Assembly (NCBI GenBank): GCA_017408405.1
Contig: JAFQUP010000182.1
Coordinates: 1-32,723 of the forward strand
Reading direction: 5' to 3'
Length of the DNA: 32,723 nt
Source: Thermoguttaceae bacterium
GTDB taxonomy: Bacteria; Planctomycetota; Planctomycetia; Pirellulales; Thermoguttaceae
Shown: piece after piece, positions 8,457 through 17,417 of the stretch
How positions within the stretch are numbered: position 1 is the first letter of the stretch
Layout: each line of letters starts with the position of its first letter
Position numbers and translations under genes: made by a program
The notes under the pieces: model-generated
Told to the model about the DNA's origin: nothing
Database searches by the model: none
Seen by the model: the letters and a program-made list of their open reading frames with translations, nothing else

Positions 8457-9875
8457 CTATTCGCCAAAAAGCGTAAATGGGCTTGCTTTGACGATTTTAA
8501 CTTTTTTTATTTCCCCGATGAGTGAACGTGGTCCGTCAAAGACTACGATTCTGTCGCAGGGGGTACGTCCCGTCAGCTGGAGTATGGCGTTAGGATCGTG
8601 GGAATTTTCATAAAAATTACTGTCCTGACCCTCCAAAATCGTTAGTTTATTGGCGTTTTTGCTTGTTCCCTCAACAAGAATTTCAACCTCTTGACCGATG
8701 AATTTTTCACTGTCTTCCGTGCTGATGCGGTTTTGAACGGCAAGTAATTCGTTGTTTCTGCGGCGTTTCACTTCGTCCGGAATATTGTCTTCCCAGAGTT
8801 CGTACGCTTTGGTTCCCTCGCGCGGACTGAACTTGAAGATGAAACTGTTTTTGAAGCGGATATCCTCAACCAACTGAATCGTTTGCTGAAAATCGTCTTC
8901 AGATTCATCACAGAAACCAACGATAAAGTCACTGGTAATGGCGGCTCCGGGGACTGTTTCGTAGATTTGGTGACAAACTTCACGATATTTTTCGACGGAG
9001 TATCCGCGGTTCATTTTCTTGAGTTGGGCATTTGAACCACTTTGAGCGGGAACGTGGAAATAGGGCATGACGTGCGGCAAGTCACGCACCGCTTCGAATA
9101 GGTCTGTCGTCATGCTGTTCGGGTGACTGGTAACGAATCGAATGCGTTCCAAATTCGTGGTTTCGGCGATTCGTTCGCACATTTCGAGGAGTCCGGACAG
9201 GCTGGTTCCGGAAGTTTTGTCATGATATTTGCTTACTGTCTGGCCGATGAGCGTGATTTCCCGGCAGCCCTGATCAACCAGCTGTCGAATTTCAGCGAGT
9301 ATTTCCCCCACCGGCCGGCTCTGTTCCGGACCGCGAACATAGGGTACGATGCAGTAGGTGCAGAACTGATCGCATCCGAACATAATCCGGACATACGCCA
9401 TGAAAGGATTCAGTCTGGCAGTAGCTTCCCGCATTGGATCGTAAAAGTCAAAACTGTCTTCCACTTCATGTCGGCCTCTTCCGCGGCGTTCAAGGCTTAA
9501 CTCCATCTGCGGTCCCTGCCCTGCTCTGATTTTTTCGATGAGTTCAGGCAATCTGGCAATTTGTCCTGGACCAAGTACGAGATCGACAAAGGGGGCGCGT
9601 TTGAAGATAAGTGAATTGTCTTTTTGCGCCATGCAGCCCATGACACCGATAATTTTTTCCGGATGCGCTTCCTTTACCAGCCGCAGCCGCCCGAGCGCAC
9701 TGTAAATTTTGTCCTCCGCGTGCTGGCGGATACTGCACGTATTGAAAAGGATAATATCCGCTTTTTTCATGGATTCAGCCAGCGAGTATCCTTCACGCAG
9801 CAAAGCGGCGATCATCAATTCCGAATCCAGAACATTCATCTGGCATCCGACGGTTTCAATAAAAAAACTGGGCAT
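8457..9875 (-). CDS. miaB: tRNA-2-methylthio-N6-dimethylallyladenosine synthase MiaB
   Basis: 472 residues, normal family length. It is a radical-SAM methylthiotransferase that adds the 2-methylthio group to (iso)pentenyl-A37 of tRNAs reading UNN codons. The N-terminal UPF0004 domain supplies the second cluster cysteines C11 (ETVGCQMN), C47 (FNTCS) and C81 (GVMGC). The radical SAM triad is C168-x3-C172-x2-C175 (GCDQFCTYC). A TRAM domain occupies about residues 390-470 (FIGQEVEILVEG... to the end). MiaB is preferred over RimO or MtaB because of the ETVGCQMN and FNTCSIR motifs. The start ATG is 2 nt after the stop of the upstream YggT-like frame, suggesting one transcript from the promoter at 10175-10202. 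Confidence 0.95.
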   Translation of the reverse strand: MPSFFIETVGCQMNVLDSELMIAALLREGYSLAESMKKADIILFNTCSIRQHAEDKIYSALGRLRLVKEAHPEKIIGVMGCMAQKDNSLIFKRAPFVDLVLGPGQIARLPELIEKIRAGQGPQMELSLERRGRGRHEVEDSFDFYDPMREATARLNPFMAYVRIMFGCDQFCTYCIVPYVRGPEQSRPVGEILAEIRQLVDQGCREITLIGQTVSKYHDKTSGTSLSGLLEMCERIAETTNLERIRFVTSHPNSMTTDLFEAVRDLPHVMPYFHVPAQSGSNAQLKKMNRGYSVEKYREVCHQIYETVPGAAITSDFIVGFCDESEDDFQQTIQLVEDIRFKNSFIFKFSPREGTKAYELWEDNIPDEVKRRRNNELLAVQNRISTEDSEKFIGQEVEILVEGTSKNANKLTILEGQDSNFYENSHDPNAILQLTGRTPCDRIVVFDGPRSLIGEIKKVKIVKASPFTLFGE

Positions 9876-9877
9876 GA

Positions 9878-10177
9878 TTAAAAAATGAGTGCGATGTCAA
9901 TAAAACGTAAAAAGTAAACGATTGGAACCAGGGGAGTGATTTCGTTGAAAATCAGCCCGCCGCGTCTCTGGATAAACGGTAAATGGGAGCGAATCGGTCT
10001 GATTGCGCAGGTCCCCGAAAAAATGACGAATGAACCGCCGCTGGACAAAACGTGAAGCGGATGAGTTTTCAGACGGAAAACCGTTCCCGCGGGCGGATGG
10101 AATTGGTGAGTCCTGGCGTTTTCCCAGTCACACGTATTTACTGAAAGGAATATCCAAATGAAAACATGAAACCAATT
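9878..10177 (-). pseudogene. YggT-like membrane protein frame without an ATG start (remnant or unusual start)
   Basis: On the minus strand a frame stays open for 99 codons and stops 2 nt before the miaB ATG. Its second half looks like the end of a YggT-family protein: an RPIR motif, a short loop, GG, then a hydrophobic helix (IRPIRSHLPF, RRGGLIFNEITPLVPIVYFL, RFIDIALIF). The family consensus RPIRR..P..GG.D.SP followed by a hydrophobic helix was compared from memory only. There is no ATG or GTG in frame; possible starts are CTG or TTG about 60 codons from the end, with no ribosome site. The only nearby ATG (10167) is in another frame and soon hits a stop. The N-terminal half does not look like YggT. 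Either this is a decayed gene, or a frameshift or non-standard start is involved. Confidence 0.4.
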
Positions 10178-10202
10178 TTAAATGAAAATCAGGAAAAGTC
10201 AA
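10175..10202 (-). promoter_or_regulatory. Probable promoter of the YggT-like/miaB transcript
   Basis: Minus strand: TTGACT (10202-10197), 16 bp, TAAAAT (10180-10175). The predicted start near 10168 would place the whole YggT-like frame in a leader of about 290 nt before miaB. Confidence 0.6.
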
Positions 10203-10325
10203 GAGCTTTGGTTGAGAATTGTTCAAAATGGTGGAAAATTTCCAGTTAAATCATAAATAAGAAGATCAAAAGCTGAAAAAATTGATAAAATCCCCAAAAA
10301 AGAAGAGAAATTGAGAATCCCATCC

Positions 10326-10354
10326 TTGCTTTTTTCGTCAATTCAAGGTAGAAT
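10326..10354 (+). promoter_or_regulatory. Probable promoter of the FHA gene
   Basis: TTGCTT (10326-10331), 17 bp, TAGAAT (10349-10354); about 40 nt before the ATG at 10396. Confidence 0.6.
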
Positions 10355-10395
10355 GAAATAAAGAGATCTTTGTGCACTTTCCGAAGGGGGAATCG

Positions 10396-10866
10396 ATGAA
10401 AGTGGAAATTTTTGTCATCGACTGCGAAACGGCAAGCAATCGCGTGCTTCTTTCGCTTCCGGCCGTAATAGGACGTGGAAATGATACGGATCTGGTGATT
10501 GCTCATCCGGAGGTCAGCCGCCAGCACTGTCGTCTTTTTCATTTCCAGAACACTGTCCACATTCAGGATCTTAATTCTCTTAATGGAACGGTCGTCGCGG
10601 GACGTAAAATTAAAAACGCGGAGAGTCCCATTCTTCCGGAAGAGATTTTTTCCATTGGGCCGGTTCAGTTTCAGATTCGCTACCGCCGCCAGGATATTTC
10701 CAATTCAGAGGTGAGCGGTTCGTCCAGAAAGTCTAAAAACGGGACAGCTCTTTCGGGTGGCTCAAATTCGGCGAGTTCGTTGTCTTTATCGGCACATTCC
10801 GCTTCCAATCAGTCCCTGTCTCTCGGAGCTTCTTCGGTTAAAATGCGAAAACGAGCGGTTAAGTGA
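10396..10866 (+). CDS. FHA-domain protein
   Basis: 156 residues from the ATG at 10396, preceded by AAGGGGG (10384-10390); a GTG at 10372 is in frame but has no ribosome site. An FHA domain fills about residues 1-97 with all conserved positions: G26-R27, S41-R42-x-H44 (SRQH), and the N63-G64 pair (LNSLNGT). FHA domains bind phosphothreonine peptides, so the partner is probably a substrate of a Ser/Thr kinase such as the one at 24769-27201. The last 60 residues are Ser-rich, low-complexity and end in basic KMRKRAVK; they are probably disordered. No signal peptide or membrane segment is seen, so it is likely cytoplasmic. It precedes the secreted hydrolase by 150 nt, but a shared transcript is not evident. 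Confidence 0.85.
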   Translation: MKVEIFVIDCETASNRVLLSLPAVIGRGNDTDLVIAHPEVSRQHCRLFHFQNTVHIQDLNSLNGTVVAGRKIKNAESPILPEEIFSIGPVQFQIRYRRQDISNSEVSGSSRKSKNGTALSGGSNSASSLSLSAHSASNQSLSLGASSVKMRKRAVK

Positions 10867-11016
10867 GAGAGAAATGAAAATGTCGGATATTTTTTAGAGA
10901 TGCGATCCCTTCCATTTAGAATTTTTTCCTGTTTTTAGTTGAATTGCCCGTTTTGATATTTAAAGCCTGGTAATTTCCAGTTTCTTTTTTATTTTCAGTT
11001 TTATGGAGAGATTTCA

Positions 11017-14000
11017 ATGGTCATTCCAGTTCGTTTCTATTTAAAGAAGTATTTTTTGGCGCGAAAATTTTTATGCGGAACCTTCCTGGCCTTCCTCATG
11101 TCCAATCCCGCCGTTTCTTTTGGTGCCGCTGTTTCAGATTGTCCGCCGGCAACCCCGTTTTCGTGGAACACGAACCTTTCCACGTCCAATGGCGGTTTTT
11201 GGAAAAAGCGAATCTCGTTTACTCTTACGGTTACGGATGAAGTTCTTTCGGAGCTGAACCGGATTAACGCGGAGAATGAACCAGTTCAAGGTAAAGACGA
11301 CAAACCGCTTTCCGGAACGGGGATGAAGTCAACCCTCCAGCCGACAGAATTCGTGTTTACTGTCGTGACTCCGGAGGAAAGAGAGGCGGCCTCACCGGAA
11401 AAGCGGCAATTTATGCTTCCCATGGCTGGAGCGCGTGCGCAGGATGTTCGTGTCTGTGACGAGAAAAAAGCGGAATATCTTTTTGAGCTTTTGGATTCAT
11501 CCGGGGAACCGCAACATTCCGGGATGTTGGCCTCAGGAGCGCGGATCATCATTCCGATCGAACTGACGACTATTTCGCGGAAACCGACTTTTTTCGTTTA
11601 TTTTGATAATCCGGAAGCGTGGATTCAGGCGGACTGGTGGTCGGTCAAGAAATTTGTGAACGGAAGTTTCGAGGAAGATAAATCTTCCATGAGCGGCTGG
11701 CAGCTGGATTTGGGAGACGCGAAGCATGAGATTGCGCGAGTTTCAGACATGGCCCGGACCGGTTCCTGCTCAATGAGGACTGTCGTGGCGAAAGGAGCTG
11801 AGCATACCTGGATTGGAGCACGTCAATTCGCCATATCTGTTCGTCCCGGTCAAAAATATCGTATTTCAGGTTGGACGAAGGCTGAAAATATTGAAGGATA
11901 CGCTGGTTGGTTTTACCATTTGGGAAACGCTTCCAATGGGATGGTAGGCTCCGGAATGTTAAGCGCGGGTTCCGGAACGTATGATTGGAAAGAAACGTCA
12001 CAGGAATTTACGGTTCCGCAGAATGTGGACCGCCTGACCATTGGCACGGTACTCCGCGGGACGGGAACAGCTTGGTCAGATGACGCGAAACTTGAGTTGC
12101 TCGAAGATGCCGGGCAGGCTTTGGCCGTTCCGTGTTCTATCGGCAGCGTCGAAGATTTCCCGCTGGCAGAACGTTATCCTTCGCGAAAGAATCCTGTAGG
12201 AACCGACAAATTTAACGCGGAGGAGTTTTTCGGGACGAAGCATCTTCCCCGTTTTGCTTTTATCCGGATTACGAATGATTCCGCGTCTGTTCGCCAGCCG
12301 ATGGTCAATATCAGTTCCGCGCTGATTGGAGCCAGATGGGGAGTTGATTTGAATGAAAATTCGCTGGAGATTCTGTCTCTTGACGGAACTTCGATTCCAT
12401 TTAAAATATGGAGTTCAAATCTTTTCATCAAACCGTTACTTCCAGCCCAAACAGTTAGTTATCTGATCTTGCGGGAAAAGGAGTCGGCTGTTTCACGTTC
12501 GGAAGCGGCGCGTCAAAGACGGGATGAAGCGCTTAAGGATTCTGGTTTTCCCGGTACTTCCATTCAGCAGGTTGAGGAGGCCGGTGGAGTCGTTACGCTT
12601 GGCAGTTTTGGTCAGCTGCGGGGAATTTTGAAAAACAATCTGGTGCAAAATGCGGGTTTTGAAGAGCTGGATCTTTCAGGGAAGCCTGTTGGCTGGACAT
12701 CGGGTCCGGAGTCAAAAGGTATTTCTTTCATTACGGTGAATCCGGAAGATCCTGAGAATGTTTTGGGCGAGCGCTGCGCTCAAATCAAATTTTCCCCGGA
12801 GGCGAAAGCCGGCTGGAACGGCTGGCGTCAGATGATTCCGGTTCAGGCAAATCGTACTTATTTTTGCGGAGTCTGGATGAAATCCAATTCGGAGAATCAG
12901 AAACGGCATGATGTTCACGTTCATTTTCACCAGGCGGATGGAAAGCATACTTCATTGGGAGCAATGACCAGTTTCAGCAGTACTGCCGGCGGAGTGAATG
13001 AGTGGACATTCGTTTCCGGTATGCTTCGTGCGCCGGAAGGAGCGGAAACGATGGTGCTCCAACTGACGACCAACACGGAAAACGATTTATTCTATGATGA
13101 AGTTTTCGTTGCGGAAATGGAAGTTGGGGTTCCGGAGAATTTTCAGGGTGGAAGTACCGGAATTTTCCAGATTTCGCCGATAATCAAAGTGTTTCCTGAT
13201 TCTACCTGGACAAGAAATCCGCGGGAACTTGAGAAATTTGCTCTCAAGACGGTTGCCGCCGCGAAAAATGAAGAGGAAACCATTCAGTTCGCTCTTCGTT
13301 ATCCGAGTGACCGTAAATACCAGGTTTCACTTCAAAGCGCGGTTTCCGCTGACGGAAAATCCGTATTGCCGACAGAACTTTTTGCCGTTGGTTATGTTCC
13401 GGTAAAACACGTTACGAACTACTATAATACGCGAATTGCCAAATGGTTCCGGAAACTTCCGGGAGGCACAGGCCGTGCGGATGGCTGGGTTGGTTACTGG
13501 CCGGATCCGGTACTTCGATTCTCGAACATGAAGCGGAGTGAGGCTCACGCCGATGCCGGAAGTTTCTGCCCGATTGAGGAGGCTCGTGCCACGTGGGAAA
13601 AACTGGAGGGCAAGGAATACTCGAGTGATTCGGAACGTCTTGTCCGATTCGCGGAGCAGAATCTTATCGGCTTTAAAGCGTGGGAGACCCGGCCATTAAT
13701 CGTTTTGGTCAAAACGGGTAAGAATACTCCGGCGGGAGTTTACTCGGGCAGGATTCTTTTGCGCGATTTGGAAAACGAAACCGTTTCGTCAATTCCCTTT
13801 TCGGTTGAAGTGAAAGACTTTGCCATTCCAGATGAACCTGTTTGCGGAGCCATTTATGACTGCCGCGCCAGTCATCCGGAATACTGGAATGCCCCGAACA
13901 GCCGTGAGCTGGTGAAAGACATGGTGCGATTTCTTGCCTCCAAACGTCTTGCTTCCGACAAGATGAATGTGGAGCCGAAATTTACCTACGATAAGGAAAC

Positions 14001-15054
14001 CGAAACCTGGAGCGCGGATTTTGAGGAATTTGACCGGGAGTGCGAATGGTACTTTAATGAACTCAAGATTCGCTGCGCCTATCTGCCGGGCGATTGGTAC
14101 TGTTTTGGATGGGGAATGCCGCCGAGAGCAAGGCAGGGCATCGAACCGTATGAAGGCGAATGGCCCTACGAAGGAGTGGATCGAAGTAAGCTTCGTCCTG
14201 AGTTTAAAAAAGTCTATCAGGACAAATTGAGGCTGATGTGGAATCACCTGAAAGAGAAAGGGTGGGACAAAAAATTCGTACTCTATATTTCGGACGAACC
14301 TTTTTATTTTCAGCCGCATATTATTGAGCAGATGAAAGCATGTTGTTCGATGATTCATGAAGTGGATCCGAATATCCCAATTTACTCAAGCACGTGGGGA
14401 CACGTTCCAGAATGGGACGGTTTTATCACTGCCTGGGGAATTGGCCATTATGGGCGTGTTCCGGAAGAGCAGATCCAAAAATCCAAAGACCGCGGCGACA
14501 TCATCTGGTGGACTACCGACGGACAAATGTGCACAGACACGCCGTTTTGCGCTACGGAAAGGCTTTTGCCGTACTGGTGCGTTAAATATGGCGCGGAGGC
14601 TTATGAATTTTGGGGAGCTTCCTGGTTCACATATGATCCATATCGTTACGGATGGCATTCGTACATTTACCAGAGTGACCAGCCGGGCGTGGAGTACTTT
14701 GTCCTTTATCCGAATGGTGATGGATATATTTTCTATCCGGATAAACTTCTTGGTGTGAATGAAATCGTTTCCTCGATCCGTCTGGAACAGGCGCGTGAAG
14801 GCGTGGAGGACGCGGCGTATATCGTGCTTCTCCGCGATGAGATTCAGAGAGTGAGCGCGCTTGCTGAACTTGACGAAGCAGGAAAAAAGACATTGGCAAA
14901 CGCGAAGAATACTCTTGCCCGTGTCTACGATTTGGTTCATATTCCGAACGCGGGCGGACGATTCACTTCGCATTACCTTCCAAATCCGGAAGAGGTGGAC
15001 GAGGTGAAGGAATTGGTTCTTCATTTGATCGAAGAGCTTCAGAAGGTACGCTAA
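11017..15054 (+). CDS. Large secreted DUF4091 / GH123-like glycoside hydrolase
   Basis: 1345 residues. GGAGAG (11005-11010) sits 6 nt before the ATG. The N-terminus is a long basic-then-hydrophobic signal (KKYFLARKFLCGTFLAFLM), cleaved probably after about residue 40. Two jelly-roll, CBM4/9-like modules can be seen at about residues 207-365 (starts NGSFEE...GW) and 538-706 (starts NAGFEE...GW). The C-terminal part (about 945-1345) fits the DUF4091 (PF13320) region shared with GH123 N-acetyl-beta-galactosaminidases: a TIM-barrel core with the acidic pair D1093-E1094 in YISDEPF, then the aromatic WGASWFTYDPY stretch and a closing VEDAAYIVLL helix. In GH123 an Asp-Glu pair acts in substrate-assisted catalysis, so galactosamine-containing glycans are a reasonable guess; the actual substrate is unknown. 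It ends in a strong terminator. Confidence 0.8.
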   Translation: MVIPVRFYLKKYFLARKFLCGTFLAFLMSNPAVSFGAAVSDCPPATPFSWNTNLSTSNGGFWKKRISFTLTVTDEVLSELNRINAENEPVQGKDDKPLSGTGMKSTLQPTEFVFTVVTPEEREAASPEKRQFMLPMAGARAQDVRVCDEKKAEYLFELLDSSGEPQHSGMLASGARIIIPIELTTISRKPTFFVYFDNPEAWIQADWWSVKKFVNGSFEEDKSSMSGWQLDLGDAKHEIARVSDMARTGSCSMRTVVAKGAEHTWIGARQFAISVRPGQKYRISGWTKAENIEGYAGWFYHLGNASNGMVGSGMLSAGSGTYDWKETSQEFTVPQNVDRLTIGTVLRGTGTAWSDDAKLELLEDAGQALAVPCSIGSVEDFPLAERYPSRKNPVGTDKFNAEEFFGTKHLPRFAFIRITNDSASVRQPMVNISSALIGARWGVDLNENSLEILSLDGTSIPFKIWSSNLFIKPLLPAQTVSYLILREKESAVSRSEAARQRRDEALKDSGFPGTSIQQVEEAGGVVTLGSFGQLRGILKNNLVQNAGFEELDLSGKPVGWTSGPESKGISFITVNPEDPENVLGERCAQIKFSPEAKAGWNGWRQMIPVQANRTYFCGVWMKSNSENQKRHDVHVHFHQADGKHTSLGAMTSFSSTAGGVNEWTFVSGMLRAPEGAETMVLQLTTNTENDLFYDEVFVAEMEVGVPENFQGGSTGIFQISPIIKVFPDSTWTRNPRELEKFALKTVAAAKNEEETIQFALRYPSDRKYQVSLQSAVSADGKSVLPTELFAVGYVPVKHVTNYYNTRIAKWFRKLPGGTGRADGWVGYWPDPVLRFSNMKRSEAHADAGSFCPIEEARATWEKLEGKEYSSDSERLVRFAEQNLIGFKAWETRPLIVLVKTGKNTPAGVYSGRILLRDLENETVSSIPFSVEVKDFAIPDEPVCGAIYDCRASHPEYWNAPNSRELVKDMVRFLASKRLASDKMNVEPKFTYDKETETWSADFEEFDRECEWYFNELKIRCAYLPGDWYCFGWGMPPRARQGIEPYEGEWPYEGVDRSKLRPEFKKVYQDKLRLMWNHLKEKGWDKKFVLYISDEPFYFQPHIIEQMKACCSMIHEVDPNIPIYSSTWGHVPEWDGFITAWGIGHYGRVPEEQIQKSKDRGDIIWWTTDGQMCTDTPFCATERLLPYWCVKYGAEAYEFWGASWFTYDPYRYGWHSYIYQSDQPGVEYFVLYPNGDGYIFYPDKLLGVNEIVSSIRLEQAREGVEDAAYIVLLRDEIQRVSALAELDEAGKKTLANAKNTLARVYDLVHIPNAGGRFTSHYLPNPEEVDEVKELVLHLIEELQKVR

Positions 15055-15074
15055 TTCGATTGGTTGGACTTAAT

Positions 15075-15123
15075 ACTCAGAGGGAAAATGGTTTTCGGAT
15101 GGTTTTCCCTCTGAGTTTACTGT
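15075..15123 (+). terminator. Rho-independent terminator of the GH123-like gene
   Basis: A perfect 14-bp stem (15075-15088 with 15103-15116) around a 14-nt loop, followed by a T-rich tract. Confidence 0.85.
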
Positions 15124-15166
15124 TTTTGAAACTGTTTATTTTTTTAATTTTATCCCTGGTTTTTTC

Positions 15167-15886
15167 ATGAATTTAACCCGTTTTCTCATTACGATCGCGA
15201 CATTTAATGAAATCGAGAATCTTCCCCGGCTGGTTACGGAGATTTTTGCCGAAACGGACCGTTTCGCGGCAAAATATGGTTTCTCGTTCGATATTCTGGT
15301 TATTGACGATAATTCTCCGGATGGTACCGGCAGATGGTGCGATGAACATTCCGCGGAGTTTCCGCGTTTGAAATGCCTTCATCGTTCCGGGAAGAATGGT
15401 TTGGGAACCGCGGTCATTGAAGCCATGAAGTACGCGATAGAGCATCAATACGACCGGATGATTAATCTGGACGCGGATTTCAGTCATCATCCAAGATACC
15501 TTGAAGCAATCGCGTCGGGTACAGACGATGTTATCGTTGGTTCGAGATATGTTCGCGGAGGCGGAATCATTGGCTGGCCGTTCATGCGTCATGTCATGAG
15601 CCGTTCCATTAATACTTTTGGGCGTTTTCTGCTGGGGCTTTCCGTTCGGGATATTAGTGGCTCCTATCGGAATTACCGGGTTTCATGCCTTGCTAAACTT
15701 GATTTTGACCGATTTCAGTCTCGAGGATATTCTTTCTTTGAGGAGGTTCTCTGGCGGTTAAAACTGCTCGGAGCCAAAATGTCAGAAGTACCGATTGTTT
15801 TTGAAGACCGCGTTCGCGGAAAATCAAAGATTTCGCTTAAGGAAAGTATTACGGCAGTCAAGACTCTCATTACTCTTAAAAAATGA
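15167..15886 (+). CDS. Glycosyltransferase family 2, polyprenol-phosphate mannosyltransferase (DPM1)-like
   Basis: 239 residues, all catalytic domain. GT-A fold motifs are in order: TFNE (12-15), IDDNSPDGT (46-54) for the nucleotide-sugar, and LDADFSHHP (101-109) carrying the DxD. SGSYRNYR and RGYSFFEEVLWR later match the DPM1/polyprenol monophosphomannose synthase group. It has no C-terminal membrane helices, like the short bacterial DPM1 type, and probably transfers a hexose from GDP- or UDP-sugar to polyprenyl phosphate at the inner face of the membrane for lipid-linked glycan assembly. No clear ribosome site precedes the ATG. No transcription partner is evident; a terminator lies just upstream and the next gene is convergent. 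Confidence 0.85.
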   Translation: MNLTRFLITIATFNEIENLPRLVTEIFAETDRFAAKYGFSFDILVIDDNSPDGTGRWCDEHSAEFPRLKCLHRSGKNGLGTAVIEAMKYAIEHQYDRMINLDADFSHHPRYLEAIASGTDDVIVGSRYVRGGGIIGWPFMRHVMSRSINTFGRFLLGLSVRDISGSYRNYRVSCLAKLDFDRFQSRGYSFFEEVLWRLKLLGAKMSEVPIVFEDRVRGKSKISLKESITAVKTLITLKK

Positions 15887-15993
15887 GAATGAAACTGAAC
15901 TGAAGAGAACAGGAAAAGGTTTTGTCGAGGATAAACGGCGCTTTGAGCGGGAGTTGAAGTCCACTGAAAAGAAGTCAATGTCTGAAACGTCCA

Positions 15994-17061
15994 TTAGCGG
16001 CTGTTTATCCGCGGTGAATCCTTTTCTTGAACTTTAGTGCCGTAACGAATACCAATTTCTGCCGGTACTGGAGACGGAAGTACTGGAGAGTGAGAATTTT
16101 CGGGGCGAATCACTGGCGTTTGAGGTGTTGGGGGTGAAGCGGTGGCCGTTTCCCGCTGACGGTAGATATTGGAGGCGAATTGGACCTGGGTCATGATTTC
16201 GGAACAGATCTGATTTTCCGGTTCAATTTCCAGTCCTCTGGCCACGGTTTGGAATGCCGGGCCAAAATTCTGGTTTTGGTAGTGGGCTTGAGCCAGCGCG
16301 GAAATAATTTCGATATTTTGAGGTGCCAGAGTATTGGCCTGGTTAAGGATCTGGATTGCCTCTGAATTCCTTTGGAGCTGAAGCAGCGCGTTCCCTTCAC
16401 AAAGGAGAATTTCTTCATTTACGCGGTTGCTCTGATTTTTGCATCTGGCTGTTTGCGCCGTTTCAAGCGCTCTTTGCGCTTTGCCAAGTTTTAGATACTG
16501 TTTGGCCAAAAGCGTTTGAGTCTTTTCATTTTCCGGGGCAAGAAAAACAGCCTGGTGGTACGCGGCCAGAGTCTGATCGGATTTTCCCTGGATTTCGTAA
16601 AGTTTTCCCTGAAGAATCCAGGCATCCGCTATTTCGTTATTTTCTTTTAGTGCCCGAGAAACGTATTTTTGCGCCGGAGAATAATTGTTCTGCTCAAAAT
16701 GCATCCAGGCAAGTTTCACGATTTGCTCTGCCTGAACTTCAGGATGACGAACCACTTTCTCCATTTGTTTCGTTGCTTCTGAGTACGAACCCTGATTCCA
16801 AAGAGTGTCGGCAAGCATCGTCCGCGCTTCAATATTTTCAGGGTTGGATTTCACCGCCAGTTTGAGTTGGGACTCCGCGTTTTCCATATTTTTTTGCTCA
16901 ATTGATTCGGCTGCCTGCTGGACAAAATGACGGCTTTCCAGTGTCGAAGCGGACGTGACCTTTGTCCGCTGCCAGACCCGGCAGCCGCCTGAAAGCAAAA
17001 GCAGTACCGAAACAAGCAGCGCGGCCCTCTCCCGGTAATGGATACTCCATCTGAAATTCAT
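15994..17061 (-). CDS. TPR-repeat lipoprotein
   Basis: 355 residues. The N-terminus has a hydrophobic stretch (ALLVSVLLLLSGGC) with a near-canonical lipobox and C27 as probable lipidation site. Residues about 45-290 form consecutive tetratricopeptide repeats of about 34 residues, for example VKSNPENIEARTMLADTLW, AVFLAPENEKTQTLLAKQYL and ANTLAPQNIEIISALAQAHY. The end is Pro/Thr-rich (TASPPTPQTPVIRPE). TPR lipoproteins of this kind usually scaffold protein complexes at the inner or outer membrane (PilW/BamD-like roles), but nothing here points to one of them. GGGG lies 9 nt upstream of the ATG on the minus strand. It is divergent from the tRNA gene and convergent with the glycosyltransferase. 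Confidence 0.8.
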   Translation of the reverse strand: MNFRWSIHYRERAALLVSVLLLLSGGCRVWQRTKVTSASTLESRHFVQQAAESIEQKNMENAESQLKLAVKSNPENIEARTMLADTLWNQGSYSEATKQMEKVVRHPEVQAEQIVKLAWMHFEQNNYSPAQKYVSRALKENNEIADAWILQGKLYEIQGKSDQTLAAYHQAVFLAPENEKTQTLLAKQYLKLGKAQRALETAQTARCKNQSNRVNEEILLCEGNALLQLQRNSEAIQILNQANTLAPQNIEIISALAQAHYQNQNFGPAFQTVARGLEIEPENQICSEIMTQVQFASNIYRQRETATASPPTPQTPVIRPENSHSPVLPSPVPAEIGIRYGTKVQEKDSPRINSR

Positions 17062-17359
17062 TCAGTAACCCCAAAAATAAAACTCCCCCAACCGTGACTT
17101 GGCGGCAGGAAAAATAAAAAAGCTATTTATTTTAACTCTTTTTGCTTTTCTTGTCGAGACGAAATGCGTGAAAATTTTCTTCAAAATTCAAAAAGGAGGA
17201 AAATTTTCCAGAGTTTAAAATTTTTTTCAGGTTTAGAAAGCGTGAATGGAGTGATTCAGAGTTTAAAGTATTTCGCTTTTTACGAAATGACGTGAAAAAG
17301 AAAACAGCCAACCGTGAAGAGCGCGAAAATTTATTTTGTGAAAAAAACGGTCCCCCCCC
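17062..17359. other. AT-rich spacer upstream of tRNA-fMet
   Basis: About 300 bp of AT-rich sequence between the TPR lipoprotein and the tRNA promoter. It contains a run of 8 C (17352-17359). A 93-codon minus-strand frame (17132-17413) is antisense to the tRNA promoter and Phe/Lys-rich with no domain; not called. Confidence 0.5.
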
Positions 17360-17387
17360 TTGAAAGAAAAATTTTTTATGGTATACT
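17360..17387 (+). promoter_or_regulatory. tRNA promoter and leader hairpin
   Basis: TTGAAA (17360-17365), 16 bp, TATACT (17382-17387). The predicted start near 17394 is followed by a small perfect hairpin ATCATC-GAGA-GATGAT (17394-17409), 8 nt before the mature tRNA. Confidence 0.75.
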
Positions 17388-17417
17388 AATTTCATCATCG
17401 AGAGATGATTCATAGCT

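Noticed and set aside
9945..10055. A 36-codon plus-strand frame with GGGGAG before a TTG
   Set aside because: It lies opposite the YggT-like minus-strand frame, is short and has no domain; the minus-strand reading is better supported.
13789..14358. A 189-codon minus-strand frame inside the GH123-like gene (and others nearby)
   Set aside because: Shadows of the large plus-strand gene with no independent signals.
17132..17413. A 93-codon minus-strand frame upstream of the tRNA
   Set aside because: Antisense to the tRNA promoter, Phe/Lys-rich and low in information.
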